DNA of 64,000 nt from Petunia secreta (taxonomy: Eukaryota > Streptophyta > Magnoliopsida > Solanales > Solanaceae). The notes under the pieces were generated by a model. It worked only from the letters and a program-made list of their open reading frames with translations, was not told the DNA's origin and did no database searches. The stretch lies in NCBI GenBank assembly GCA_029990175.1, contig JARKIP010000035.1, positions 38,268,001 to 38,332,000 of the forward strand. Direction: 5' to 3'. Positions 44,759 to 55,862 of the stretch are shown here, one piece after another (position 1 is the first letter of the stretch; each line of letters begins with the position of its first letter). The position numbers and the translations under genes are program-made.

Positions 44759-47700
44759 ATGTCTTCCGAAGGAGAGGATTTTGCTAAGAGTGCCCTTGCT
44801 ACTATCCTTGCCAAATTGGATAGTATGAACTTGAGGATTGAAAGCCTTGAGAGGGTGAACTCTAGTGCTCTAGTTGAGCAAGGGACTTCAAATGTCCAAT
44901 CGGAGAAAGGGACCCCGAGTGTCCAAGTTGAGAAAGGGACCTCGAGTGTCCAAGTTGAAGTCTCAAGTACTCCTAACTTTACCCCGGAGCAAGTTAGCTA
45001 TGTCATTGAATTGCTCAATCAACAACGGGTAAAGGATGATCGAGAGAGACTTGATCAAGTGTTGGGCAATACCCAACGAACGGGCATTCCCCGAATCTTG
45101 GATAACCCCCCAAGAAACATTCCACTACCAAGACCCATCCGAAATGTGCAACCTCTTGAGCAAGCCGATGAAGCTCAAGAATGGGAGCAAGCCGATTATG
45201 GGGATGATATGTATGGGTTTGATGATCACTTTCAACCAAGACGAGGTATGAATTGGGGTCGAAATGTGGATAGAGGTAGGGGCCGAGGTCGAGGGCCACC
45301 TATGGGGTATGTTGGAGGGAATGCTAGAAGGGAGTATGGTGTGAATGAAGATCACTATGGGGGCCAATTGGAGCCTCTCCATGGGGGTCGTGACAACACC
45401 AACATCAATAGTGTGAAGCTTAATCTTACAACCTTTAAAGGGAATTGTGATCCGGCGGCTTACATTGAATGGGTGCTACACATAGAGAGATTGTTTGACA
45501 CAAATGAGATGACCGATGAGAAGAAAGGCACTTATGCTATTTCATCCTTTGAATCCTATGCATCTACTTGGTGGGAATCCGTCAAGAGATCAAGGAGGAG
45601 AGCCGAGGTTCCCGTGAATGTGGGTTGGAATGACTTGAAGGGTATCATGAGTATCAAGTACATCACTCCAAGATATCGTCAAGAGCAACTCAAGAAACTT
45701 TATGAGTTGAAGCAAGGTGTCAAGACGGTGCATGAATATTATGATGAGTTTGAAAGAACTCGAATGGCCTTGGATATGGACACCGAAGATGAAGAGCAAG
45801 CCGTGATCCGTTTCATGAATGGTTTGAGCTATGGTATAGCTTCACAATTGAGATTGCATGCTTATCTTTCACTTCAAGAAGTTCTTGATGCCGCTATTCA
45901 AGCCGAGCAATGGCTTGAGAAAGAGAAGTCCAACCGTTACAAGAGCAACACTTCTACTTCCATGAACAAGCCAAAGGATTGGAAAAATCCTACTCCCAAT
46001 ACAAGATTCACAAATGCAAGTGGCCCTAGTGGAGCTAGTGCTAGCAAAGATGTGAAGAAGCCGTTTGAGAAGTACACACCCAATGTGGGAGGTAATTCTA
46101 AAACCCAATTGAATACTCCTACTTCTTCTTCCATTCAATGTCACAAATGCAAGGGGTATGGACACTTTGCTAAGGAGTGTCCTACGAAGAGGACCATGGT
46201 TCTTGTTGGTGAAAATGCATATGAACAAGAGAGTGAACCGGAGGATGATGAGGGAGTAGAGGGAGATGAGGGAGTAGAGGAGGATGATCAAGATGACACG
46301 GTGGAGGATGAGGAACCTCAAACTTTTCTAGTTGTGAGGAGGAGCTTAGGAGCTATGATTGTGGAGGATGGTGAAACCTTGCAAAGAGAAAACCTTTTCC
46401 ATGCTAGCTGTCGTGTTAAGGTTGTTGTACGCTCTATGATCATTGACTCCGGGAGTTGTGCTAATGTTGTGAGTCAATCTCTTATAACCTAATTGAAGTT
46501 GCCTACCGTGAAGCACCCTAAGCCATATCGATTGCAATGGCTTAGTGAATGTGGGGAGCTAAAAGTAGTGAAGCAAGCAATGATCAAGTTCAAAATGGGT
46601 AGTTATGTTGATGAAAACTTGTTCGACGTTGTGCCCATGCAAGCTTGCCACCTTCTCTTTGGAAGGCCGTGGCAATTTGACCGACAAGCGGTTCATGACG
46701 GGCGTGTCAACACTTACACGCTCCAACATTAAGGAAGGAAATTTGTGTTGAATCCCCTAACTCCCAAACAAGTGAGTGATGACTACAATAGGATGAGGGA
46801 GTTGAGGGAGGTGGCAAAGGGCAAGTCAATCATTGAGACTAGCCCTTTGTCCAAAAGCATGGTGGCAATCCCACCTTCTTCTTCTACCGGTGGAATTTGT
46901 GCCATGATGCAACCGAGCGAGATCCTAAAAGGAAATGATGGCACCAAGTTTCTCCTATGCCTAGTGCACAAAGGTATGATCCTTAACTCTAATTGTGATT
47001 TTTCTTCTAACCCTTTGCCTAGTGTGTTTGAGAATGTCTTGAAGGATTTTGGGGACATGTTCCCGGATGAGATGCCGGATGGATTACCTCCTTTGAGGGG
47101 TATTGAACATCAAATAGACTTTGTCCCGGGATCCCAAATCCCAAACAAGCCGACCTATAGGAGCAATCCGGATGATAGAAGAGAATTGCAAAAGCAAGTT
47201 GATGAATTGCTCACAAAGGGCTTGGTGAGGGAGAGCTTGAGTCCTTTTGCCGTGCCCGTGATCGTTGTTCCCAAAAAGGACGGCACTTGGAGGATGTGCG
47301 TTGATTGTCGGGCCGTGAACAAAATAACGGTAAAGTACCGTCATCCCATTCCCCGACTTGATGATATGTTAGATGAATTGAGTGGTGCATGTGTGTTTAG
47401 CAAAATTGACCTTAGGTCCGGCTACCATCAAATCCAGATGAAACCCGGTGATGAATGGAAAACCGCATTCAAGACCAAGTTTTGTCTCTATGAATGGTTG
47501 GTGATGCCCTTTGGGCCCTCCAATGCACCTAGCACTTTCATGAGGCTAATGAACCATGTTCTAAAGCCATTCATCAACAAGTTTGTGGTCGTCTACTTTG
47601 ACGATATATTGATCTATAGCAAATCTATAGACGACCATGTTGATCACCTTAGGCAAGTGCTTGAAAAGTTGAGAGCCGAAAAGCTCTATGCTAATTTTAA

Positions 47701-49735
47701 AAAGTGTGCCTTTGGTGTTGAGAAGGTAGTCGTCCTTGGGTTTGTTGTGAGTGCCCAAGGAGTGGAGGTGGATGAGTCTAAGGTAGAGGCCATACGTGAT
47801 TGGCCTACTCCTACTACCGTGACTCAAGTGAGGAGCTTTCATGGTCTTGCTAGCTTTTATAGACGATTTGTGAAAGACTTTAGCTCCATTGCCGCTCCAC
47901 TCACCGAATTGGTGAAGAAGGATCAACCATTTGTTTGGGGAGAGCCTCAAGAGAAGGCCTTCCATGAGTTGAAAGGTAGGTTGAGTACCGCCCCTCTATT
48001 GAAATTGCCCGACTTCGGAAAGGCATTTGAGGTTGAATGTGATGCCTCGGGGGTGGGAATTGGTGGTGTTTTAATGCAAGATAGCAAACCCATCGCCTAC
48101 TTTAGTGAGAAGTTGAAAGGGGCCTCCTTGAATTACTCTACGTATGACAAGGAGTTGTATGCCCTTGTGAGAGCCCTTGCCCATTGGCAACACTACCTTT
48201 GGCCTCGTGAGTTTGTAATCAAGAGTGACCATGAGTCACTCAAGCATTTGAGAGGCCAAGAGAAGCTCAATAAGAGACATGCCAAGTGGGTTGAATTCAT
48301 TGAGTCTTTTACCTATGTGATCCAATACAAGAAAGGGAAAGACAATGTTGTGGCGGATGCGCTTTCGAGAAAGTTTGCTCTAGCCACCACTTTCACCTCT
48401 AAGCTTATGGGTTTTGAGAGCATTAAATTGATGTATGCTCATGACCCGAAGCTCAAGAGCATCCATGAAGCTCTAGAAAAGGAAACAATTCCTTCGGGAA
48501 CAATTCCATTGGCCTAAAATGGGGACCCATGTTGAGAGACTTTGCAACTCTTGTCTTGAGTGCAAGGTTGCTAAGTCCAAGTCGAACCCCCATGGTTTGT
48601 ATACCCCACTCCCCGTACCTACTAGTCCGTGGTTGGATATATCAATGGACTTTGTCATGGGTTTACCAAGGACTAGGGGGGCCATGATAGCATTTATGTT
48701 GTTGTGGATAGGTTCTCCAAAATGGCTCATTTCATTCCATGTCGAAAATGTGATGATGCACAACATGTTGCTACCTTGTTTATTGATAATGTCTTGAAAT
48801 TGCATGGTGTGCCTCAAACCATAGTGAGTGATAGGGACACTAAGTTCCTAAGTCATTTTTGGATGAGTTTATGGGGTGCCCTTGGCACCAAACTCTTGTT
48901 TTCTACGTCCCACCACCCCCAAACCGATGGGCAAACCAAAGTGGTGAACCAAACCTTAGGTGCTCTTCTTAGAGCCATGACCCGAGGTAAGGGTGGGACT
49001 TGGATAGATAAGCTACCTCTTATGGAGTTTGCCTACAATCGAACCGTGCATCGGATGATTGGTATGACTCCATTCGAGTGTGTGTATGGTTTTAACCCCT
49101 TGATTACCCTTGATCTAACCCCTTTGCCAAGGGAAATGGTTGTTAATTTTGAAGGTAAAGCTAGAGCAAAGGCTTTGATGGAGCTACATGCTAAGGCGAA
49201 GAAGAACTTGGAGGAAGCTTATGCAAAGGTAGCCTCCAAGAAAAACAAGGGACGACAGAAGGTGGAACTCAAGAAGGGTGACTATGTGCGGGTACACTTC
49301 CGGAAAGAATAGTTTCCAAACCTTAGGAAAGGGAAGTTAGCACCCCGTGGAGATGGCCCATTCCAAGTGCTCTCAAAGATAAACAACAACGCTTATGTGG
49401 TCGACTGACCAAGTGAGTATCAAGTGTCTAATACTTTCAATGTTTGTGACTTGGTTCCTATGGATGTTGGTGATGAAGAGGTCCTGGATGATAATGCTTC
49501 AATTTCGAGGACAAAATCCTCTCAAGAAGGGGAGGATGATGCCGGGCAAACCACGAGACCCTTCACTCGGAGCCAAGCTAGGGAGATCCAAAGAGTACAC
49601 CTACACTTGGTGAGGAAGGGGCTAGAAAAAGGGAGCGATTGGAGGCCGTTACGAGTGCTCAAAGTGCAAGGGGACCAGCCCAGTCACCCAGGCGCTCCGC
49701 CTGAGGATCCATGCGCTCCGCCTGAAGATGCCTAG
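44759..49735 (+). pseudogene. G6 gag-pol polyprotein, disrupted
   Basis: From ATG 44759: Gag with RGRGRGRGPP (about 45275), capsid (about 45420-45930), zinc knuckle CHKCKGYGHFAKEC (about 46139-46180), protease IIDSGSC (about 46440), RT with YFDDILIYS (about 47599), and RNase H ECDASGVGIGG (about 48037). Breaks: TAA 46490-46492, TAA 46730-46732, a deletion and frame change near 48480 that removes the integrase His/Cys finger N-terminus, a one-base frame change near 48678, TAG 49310-49312 and TGA near 49408. The third DDE acid is Lys (48938-48940). The C-terminal frame (from 49424) passes the purine tract and reads 66 codons into the 3' LTR. Confidence 0.88.
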
Positions 49736-50269
49736 GCCTGGGCGCTCCGCCCCAACTCTGGGCGCCCCGCCTAGGCCACCCTACTGTTTGTTTTCACGGG
49801 CGCTCCGCCAAAAGCTTAGGCGCTCCGCCTGGAATGCTGAAGCGCGTGATCCCTATCTATGTTAAGACTATTTTGACCCTACGTGCTCCTTTGTTCCTAA
49901 GCGTAAGTGTGGGCATATTAGACCTTTCATATGGTGTCTAAAACACCTATAAATAGCTAGATTGCTTGTTATTTTCATTAGCTTACCTTTGATGAAAATC
50001 AAACACTTGTGTTGAAGAGTTGAACTCTTATTGAATGAAAAACCTTGAATTGGGACTTGTTCTTCCTCTAGCGGATCTAGATGAATTCCAATCCCCCCCG
50101 ACCATTCTACTTACGTGCTCACGTTAGCTCAAGGGTAGTTGCCTAGCGTAGGCGTTCTTGACCTCCTCTCGTGGTGTAACGGAACAAGTTCTCCGTTGCT
50201 ACTTGAGATTTGTGATCGAGATACGTCTCGTTCCTATCTTTTACTTTCCGCGTTTTATTTCCTACATCA
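49537..50269 (+). repeat. 3' LTR of G6
   Basis: 733 bp after the purine tract AAGAAGGGGAGGA; palindrome cluster at 49690-49830, TATA at 49948-49955. Confidence 0.9.
49690..49830 (+). repeat. AGGCGCTCCGCCT palindrome cluster, G6 3' LTR
   Basis: Counterpart of 43143-43283 with a few differences in individual units (for example ATGCGCTCCGCCT and GGGCGCTCCGCCA). Confidence 0.9.
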
Positions 50270-50900
50270 CCCAGTCTCCGGGCTATTTTATAGGTTGTGG
50301 GAGTATGTAGGGTTCCTCAATTTATTCTTCTTCAGGTTCGGATATGTAGGGTTCCTCAATTTATTCTTCTTCAGGTTCGAACATCTGAGGCACTTTAACT
50401 TGCTTTCCTTTCATTTCCCTAGTGATACGTTTCCAATCGGGACGGGCATTAGATGCATGCGCAGGCTGCCTTTCCATCTTCGCGGGTATGGTTTCGTGGA
50501 AATCTTTTTAAGGTACACACCAATCGGATATTACGGGCTACTGGACTAGGTACCTTCTTTCATAGCCTTTGCCTCGGCCGTCCCAATAAGCACTATAAAA
50601 AATTCCTCCTATCCTCAGTTCCTTGTGGCGCATTGACAAGTTTAGGAGCGAAGTGTGCAGAATACCCTCCTGGCACTGCATCAACGTCCTTTCTATGGCT
50701 ATGTGGTCCCACTTCTTGGTGTGATTCTTGTGATACCCTCTTCGACTACCATGCACTGCTCCTAGTAGCTCTACCGTGCAGAAAGTTTTCCCATCCGGAG
50801 TATTTTCCTTGATTGGTGGTATGGTCTACTAATTGTAGATGGAGTTTCTTTCTTCACCGAACACCACAACCTCTTTGTTATCCCACTCGAATTTGACCAT
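50270..50900 (-). pseudogene. Tat-like element, protease-RT spacer remnant
   Basis: It lies between the G6 right flank (CCCAG, 50270-50274) and the protease region. No long frame persists. A 37-bp segment is duplicated in tandem (50304-50340 and 50343-50379, period 39 bp). Placement rather than motifs supports the assignment. Confidence 0.55.
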
Positions 50901-52600
50901 CTAGTGCAGAGTAGAAGGTACAGCTCCAGCCATGTGAACGCAAGGTATTCCTAACAGTAGATTGTACGAGGCTGATATATCCATGACATGGAACGCGGCG
51001 GTTAATTTGACAGGACCAATCATGATGGTTAGGTCGATCTCTCCAATAGTGCTCCTCTGCGACCCATCAAATGCCTTTACTTTCATTTCACTTTCCCTGA
51101 TCTCGCTTTGGTCAATTCCTATTCTTTTCGATGTGATGAATAAACATATGTTAAAACCAGATCCTTCATCGCTCAAAAGCCTTCTTACGAACCAGTCCTT
51201 GCACTTGATAGTGAAGTGCAAAGCATCTTCGTGGAAGGTAATTCGGTTGGATTCCATGACTTGCCCAACCATGCTAGCCAGATTCTCAACGGTGGTATTT
51301 ACTAGCACGTACGCTTCATTTAACGCCTTCATCAAAGCATTTTTGCGACATTCTGAATTGACCAACAGAGCGAGAATAGAGATTTGGGCAGGAGTTTTAC
51401 CCAAATGTTCAACTACGGAGTACCCCTTTGCCTGAACATTTTTCCACAATTCTTCGGACACTTCTTCGCTGATTGCTCTTCTATTATTGAGATTCTCAAG
51501 AGTATAGATCCTCCCGCTTCTGGTCATACCTTGTGGTGCGAAGGTCTCTACCACTGTCTTTGCTTTTCTCCTTCTTTCTTCTTCATCGTCCCAAGGCACG
51601 GCCTTATCGTCATAAGAGGGAACCACGTCCACAAAGAATTTTGGAGCCAAGTCTACTTCAATGGGTCCGGATGCCTTAGCTGATTGAGCAACAGAAGCAA
51701 GTACTGGTGCAGCTTCTTTTGCCCTGATGATGGTTCCTTCTAGATTGCATTTGGCATCTAGTTTAATTACGTTCACCCTGTTGTCTCCATGATCGGGTAG
51801 AGGGTTGTTTTCGTAATTCGGTGCCTGCAAGTGTATCATCTTCTGATCCATAAAATCCTGTATCTTATAACTTAAAGCAAAGCACCTCTCAGTGTCGTGC
51901 TTTGTCCTCCAGAATGATAGGCACAAATTTTGGATTGATCAAAGAATGGTGAGATCTTCTCGGGCATTTTGAACGGGATGGGCTGTATATAGCATGTTGA
52001 TTTGAGTCTTTTGAACAACTAGATTCGGGATTCAGCTAATGGGGTGTAGTTTCTTCTCGGTTTTTGGCTGTTATCGAGATGGGGTCTTGGTAGGTAGGTG
52101 TTGGTGTTTCTGCGGTTTGGACTTTGTGGGTATGGGGGTCGTTGTGGATGTGGGATTTTGAAAGTAGGTTGTGTGTTGTATACAGGGTATGCATGTGGTG
52201 ATGGAGTGTATAGATAGAGTGGCAATAGTGTGTGGTAGTAGTGGTTGTGGGTGGGAGTGTGATCGAGGGAGGCGGTGACGAAAGAGACATCGTCTTTCTT
52301 TTTCTTAGTTATTCCTGCGCTACTGTTGTAGTGCTTTGTTGGTGGCTTGCAGCGTAGCTAAGCTAACAATCCTTCCCATTTTCAACCATCCTCAATAATG
52401 TCACTAATTTTGATCAAATCCATGAACTTCTTATCCTGCATATTTAACATCTTGTCAAAGTATACATCTTCTTGTATGTGGATAAAAGTGGCTACTATTT
52501 CTGTAAATCCATGGGTGGTTGGACCTTCGCAGCTTCATCGCTCCACCCTCTTGCATACTCCCTGAAAGTCTCGGTATTAATTGTTTTGTCATGTTTACTA
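50901..52600 (-). pseudogene. Tat-like gag-protease, disrupted
   Basis: Minus strand, from 52600 downward: a Gag segment (KKFMDLIKISDIIEDG, about 52380-52430), a Pro/Thr/Tyr-rich linker (52290-52019) and the Gag C-terminus (HDTERCFALSYKIQDF, about 51890). The MTRSGRIYTLENL and KTPAQISILALLVNS motifs and an aspartic-protease domain with SDEGSGFNIC at the active site (about 51140-51175) and YNLLLGIPCVH (about 50940) follow. The last two groups are typical of Tat elements. The central Gly-Gly or Thr-Gly of the protease is Glu-Gly, so it is probably inactive. Frame changes lie near 51930 and 52300. Confidence 0.8.
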
Positions 52601-53107
52601 CACAACTAAGTTGGTATGTTACTATACATGTCTAGCTTTTTGCTTCATTAATACTGTTTTGTGGTTACGAATTCTTGTACAAAATGTCTACATTTACCTA
52701 TCTTTAGCTATAGGTTGAAGATTTCAGTCTGTTGGAACTATATCTAGTCTGGTAGTTTGGAAAAGATATGCTCTGGCAATGGTTTGCTGGAGTTTATCTT
52801 TTATGACAAAAGCTGTAATTCAGATAGTAATGTGTTAATTTAACAAGTTTTGGTTGAGGTGTAGTTAGTTGGAATGAAATATGGCCGTGTTTCAAATTTT
52901 TGTTTGGCATGTGACGTTTACTTGAATGCATTTTCTTTTTCATTGAATGGATTTCTAATCTTTACCTTTTTTCTTTTGTTGTTATCTGCATGAGCACCCT
53001 TTGATTTATTTAAAATTCGTTGGACTTGATTCTCGACGGCCTAATATGATGGGCAAAGCTTTTCATCCAGCCTCCCTGTTTTTCTATCATCCCTGCGTTC
53101 CAGTTGA
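52601..53107. other. AT-rich segment, nothing recognised
   Basis: No supported ORF, LTR end or structural motif. It separates minus-strand Tat-like gag from a plus-strand Tat-type gag fragment, so it may contain a rearrangement breakpoint. Confidence 0.4.
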
Positions 53108-53575
53108 TTGTCTAGGCGTTTGGCTTATGAAGATATATGTCTTTATCCTAAATTTCGTGACGGTTACAAAACACCAAAGTTCAATATGTTCGATCGCAAC
53201 GGTGACTTAGTGGCTCATTTGAGGTCTTACAGTGACAAACTGATTGGAGTAGGACATGACGAAAAGATCAGAATGCAGCTATTTAACTGCAGTCTGATAG
53301 GTGACGCAATGACATGGTATTCCAAACAACAGTTAAAGAAGTGGACAAGTTGGGAGGCTATAGCCAGGGATTTTATTGACAGTTTTGCGCATAACACTGA
53401 CGCCATGCCCAACCGAGTCTACCTGGAGAAGTTGAAGAAGATTGTCTCAATTGGAGGAAAATCAAGAGTTAGGAACAAACTACAAACAGTAACAAATAAT
53501 TGGTCCTACTGGTATCATGGTTTACTGAGGAGCTGCCCGTTCAACCTTATAGACAAAGCTACAGACAAATTTTAA
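53108..53575 (+). pseudogene. Tat-type gag N-terminal capsid fragment, plus strand
   Basis: About 155 codons with the Tat-lineage Gag signature YEDICLYPKFRDGYKTPKF, FDRNGDLVAHLRSYSDKL, and GDAMTWYSKQQLKKWTSW followed by ARDFIDSF. The orientation is opposite to the neighbouring Tat-like element and the domain is the part missing there. The similarity fades after about 53460 and the frame ends on TAA at 53573-53575. It is either a separate element or an inverted piece of the same one. Confidence 0.7.
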
Positions 53576-55437
53576 GTTTTAAAAACTCTTGAAGCAATAA
53601 TCTATAAACTTGACATGCTATTAAGAGAAGATATCATTTGAATTACCAAATCAACCAATATTACCGAAGCATCAGCATAGCCATAACTTTGGAACCAAGC
53701 ATTGCAAAATTTTAACATAAACTAAACTAGATCCTGACTAATAATTTAACACATAAAGATTAGGTTTTTTTTATCTAAAACATGACTAAAACTTGAACTA
53801 AAGACATATGCCTTATGCTTAAATCAAGAACAACCTTTTACTAATTAACTGAAGCAACAGGGCACTACAATGTTTGAATAGATGAGATTCAGACAAGAAA
53901 CTTCAATAGCTCACTTTGCAATTGAGCAGCTAACATAACAGAAGACCTAACAACTTTTATTCCTAATAACTCAAAGAGAGGAACAATCATATCAACTTAC
54001 AGGTTGGAGGATGCAACAGCTAAGACCAAGACTCATCTCAACTAAAGAATAATTAACCATACTTAAACATGCTTCCAACTAAATAAGCTGATACTAAAAA
54101 CATGCCGAGATCAGAACTTGAACCAAAAGAACACGATTCTAAATCCTCCAGGACAGAGTCAAGAACCAGGAAAGATGGAACCCCACCTTTGGAAACTGAA
54201 ACAAACTCCAGATTTTACTCTAACAAGAATGAAAATTGAGGTGATAAGCTAGGCAATTTAAATGGAAAGAAACCTCAACTATATCCTAAAACACTCAGGA
54301 CCCCTCACAGCCCCTAAATATTCTCTCTCCAGAATCCTTACCCTACTGCTATTACAACCTACCAACTCACACCCTCTCAACTCATTTTCAACTTTCTGAA
54401 ACAGCCTCACACTACCTATAAACCACCATACTTTCCTACAGCTCCTCACCAAACCAGCAACATCCCTTTTGACCTCCTCTTACAACCTGCAAACAAATAC
54501 AAGGACCAGGGAAAAACCTCGCACCTTCTCCTCGCACATGCACACACTTCACAGCAAATAAAATAACCACCAAACTTGCCAAAGCACCTACATAATGCAT
54601 CATTACTACACACACACTCAATCCTACCAACTGGATAAACCAGAACCTAATTTAACTACCTGCAGCAAGACTGCTCACTCCCTGAAACCTCCAGGAACAA
54701 TCACAAACCTCAAGCCAGACATAGCATCAAACAGGACAAAAGAGATTTAACTAAAACACCAACCTTCACCCATATATTCATCCTTTCCTCATATCAAAAC
54801 CAAATAACCAAGGACCTCCTTGAATAGCTTTTCAAACCTCACAGAAAAGCAGAATAGATAGAACAAGAAAGCAGGTAAGTTCAGGGAACTAAGACAAAAG
54901 AAAAAGGAAAAGGAAAGAGTGGAATACAGCCTAAACTTCTTCTGGACAAGCAATCAAGATATCTACAAAGTATTTAGCTAAGAAATCATCTCAAGTTAGT
55001 ACATTTAAAGCCTGAACAAAGCTTATTTTAACAACCTATATTGCAACTGAAGAGTGGGCTTTCTTTTTTAAATAAGTTAAGCTATAGCAACTTCCTGCCT
55101 ACTGAAATTTATGTGAATGATCGTGACAGCTCTTCAAATCCTATTCAGTCTGATTAGATATGTCACTGAAACGTTAAGCCTGTTTTCTTGTTCATATCTC
55201 TTAGTCCTTATCCTTGTGTCGAGGTAACCGATTAATCTCCGGTTTAGACGTTGGCAAGCCATAAAGTTCCGTTGGATTAGCCCGTTGAGTCTAGGAAATA
55301 GGGCCGGACCCGGATTGGTGTTCCCGTCGCTTAGCTACATAGGATAAGAACGAAGGAAATCTGAATAAAGAAAACACCTTAATAGAAAAGAGTAGAGTTA
55401 ACTATAGGATAACCCCCCCCCCCCCCCCATAAGAAAA
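53576..55437. other. About 1.9 kb without a gene; possible LTR or untranslated retroelement DNA
   Basis: AT-rich, stops in all frames, no RNA gene seen. The composition (long A/C-rich tracts on this strand) and position would fit a minus-strand LTR or leader of a Tat element, but no terminal repeat was found. A run of 16 C (55413-55428) lies next to the start of EPRV2. Confidence 0.4.
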
Positions 55438-55639
55438 CAAAAAACACTTAACTCCCGTACCTAATGAAACACTGGTTTAATAAAAATAATAATAATAAAT
55501 ATTATATCTACTTTATGAATATATTTTTCTCTGATTTAATAAACAACGATAATCCTTACGTAGAAGAAACTCTTCTGCTATATTATAAACTTTGGAGAAG
55601 AGATTTCCTTAATAAAAATAAAAATATAATATTTTAAAA

Positions 55640-55861
55640 ATGAATATGGATCCAGGTTATCTAGAACTCTGGATAAATATTGATAAAGAAATTAATGACC
55701 ATGAAAAGCTTTTAAAGGATAATTTACATAGATATCTTTCAACAGGAAATATTGATTTTCTACATTATATGCAAAATAATATTTCAGAAATACTTAGATT
55801 AAAACCTATAGCTGAAAGTTATTATAGAAAAGCTTGTGACGGTCCAGGAGCCCATTATTAA
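55640..55861 (+). CDS. EPRV2 ORF1, small protein of unknown function
   Basis: An open frame of 73 codons from ATG 55640 (MNMDPGYLELWINIDKE) to TAA 55859-55861. It is acidic, probably helical, with no domain I recognise. The ORF2 ATG follows after one base (55863), a spacing that suits termination-reinitiation, which caulimovirids with a transactivator use. Solendovirus-like genomes have a short first ORF in this place. No lesion visible; whether it is expressed is unknown. Confidence 0.6.
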   Translation: MNMDPGYLELWINIDKEINDHEKLLKDNLHRYLSTGNIDFLHYMQNNISEILRLKPIAESYYRKACDGPGAHY

Positions 55862-55862
55862 A

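Larger units (their letters stand above)
43003..50269 (+). mobile_element. Complete CRM-like chromovirus G6
   Basis: Two LTRs (719 and 733 bp), primer site, gag-pol and purine tract within 7267 bp, inserted in the same Tat-like element as G5 but in a different piece. LTR ends TGATG...CATCA. The LTRs differ by a deletion of about 15 bp (near 43085) and several substitutions. Confidence 0.9.

Noticed and set aside
50139..50812. Plus-strand frames of 119-136 codons after G6
   Set aside because: They run partly through the G6 LTR and then antisense to the Tat-like spacer; no domain, and tandem duplication inflates one of them.
54436..54630. A 64-codon minus-strand frame (MVGLSVCVVMMHYVGAL...)
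   Set aside because: Short, hydrophobic by chance in A/C-rich DNA, with no supporting context.
55413..55428. Run of 16 C next to EPRV2
   Set aside because: Probably simple slippage or a sequencing-length artefact; no functional reading.
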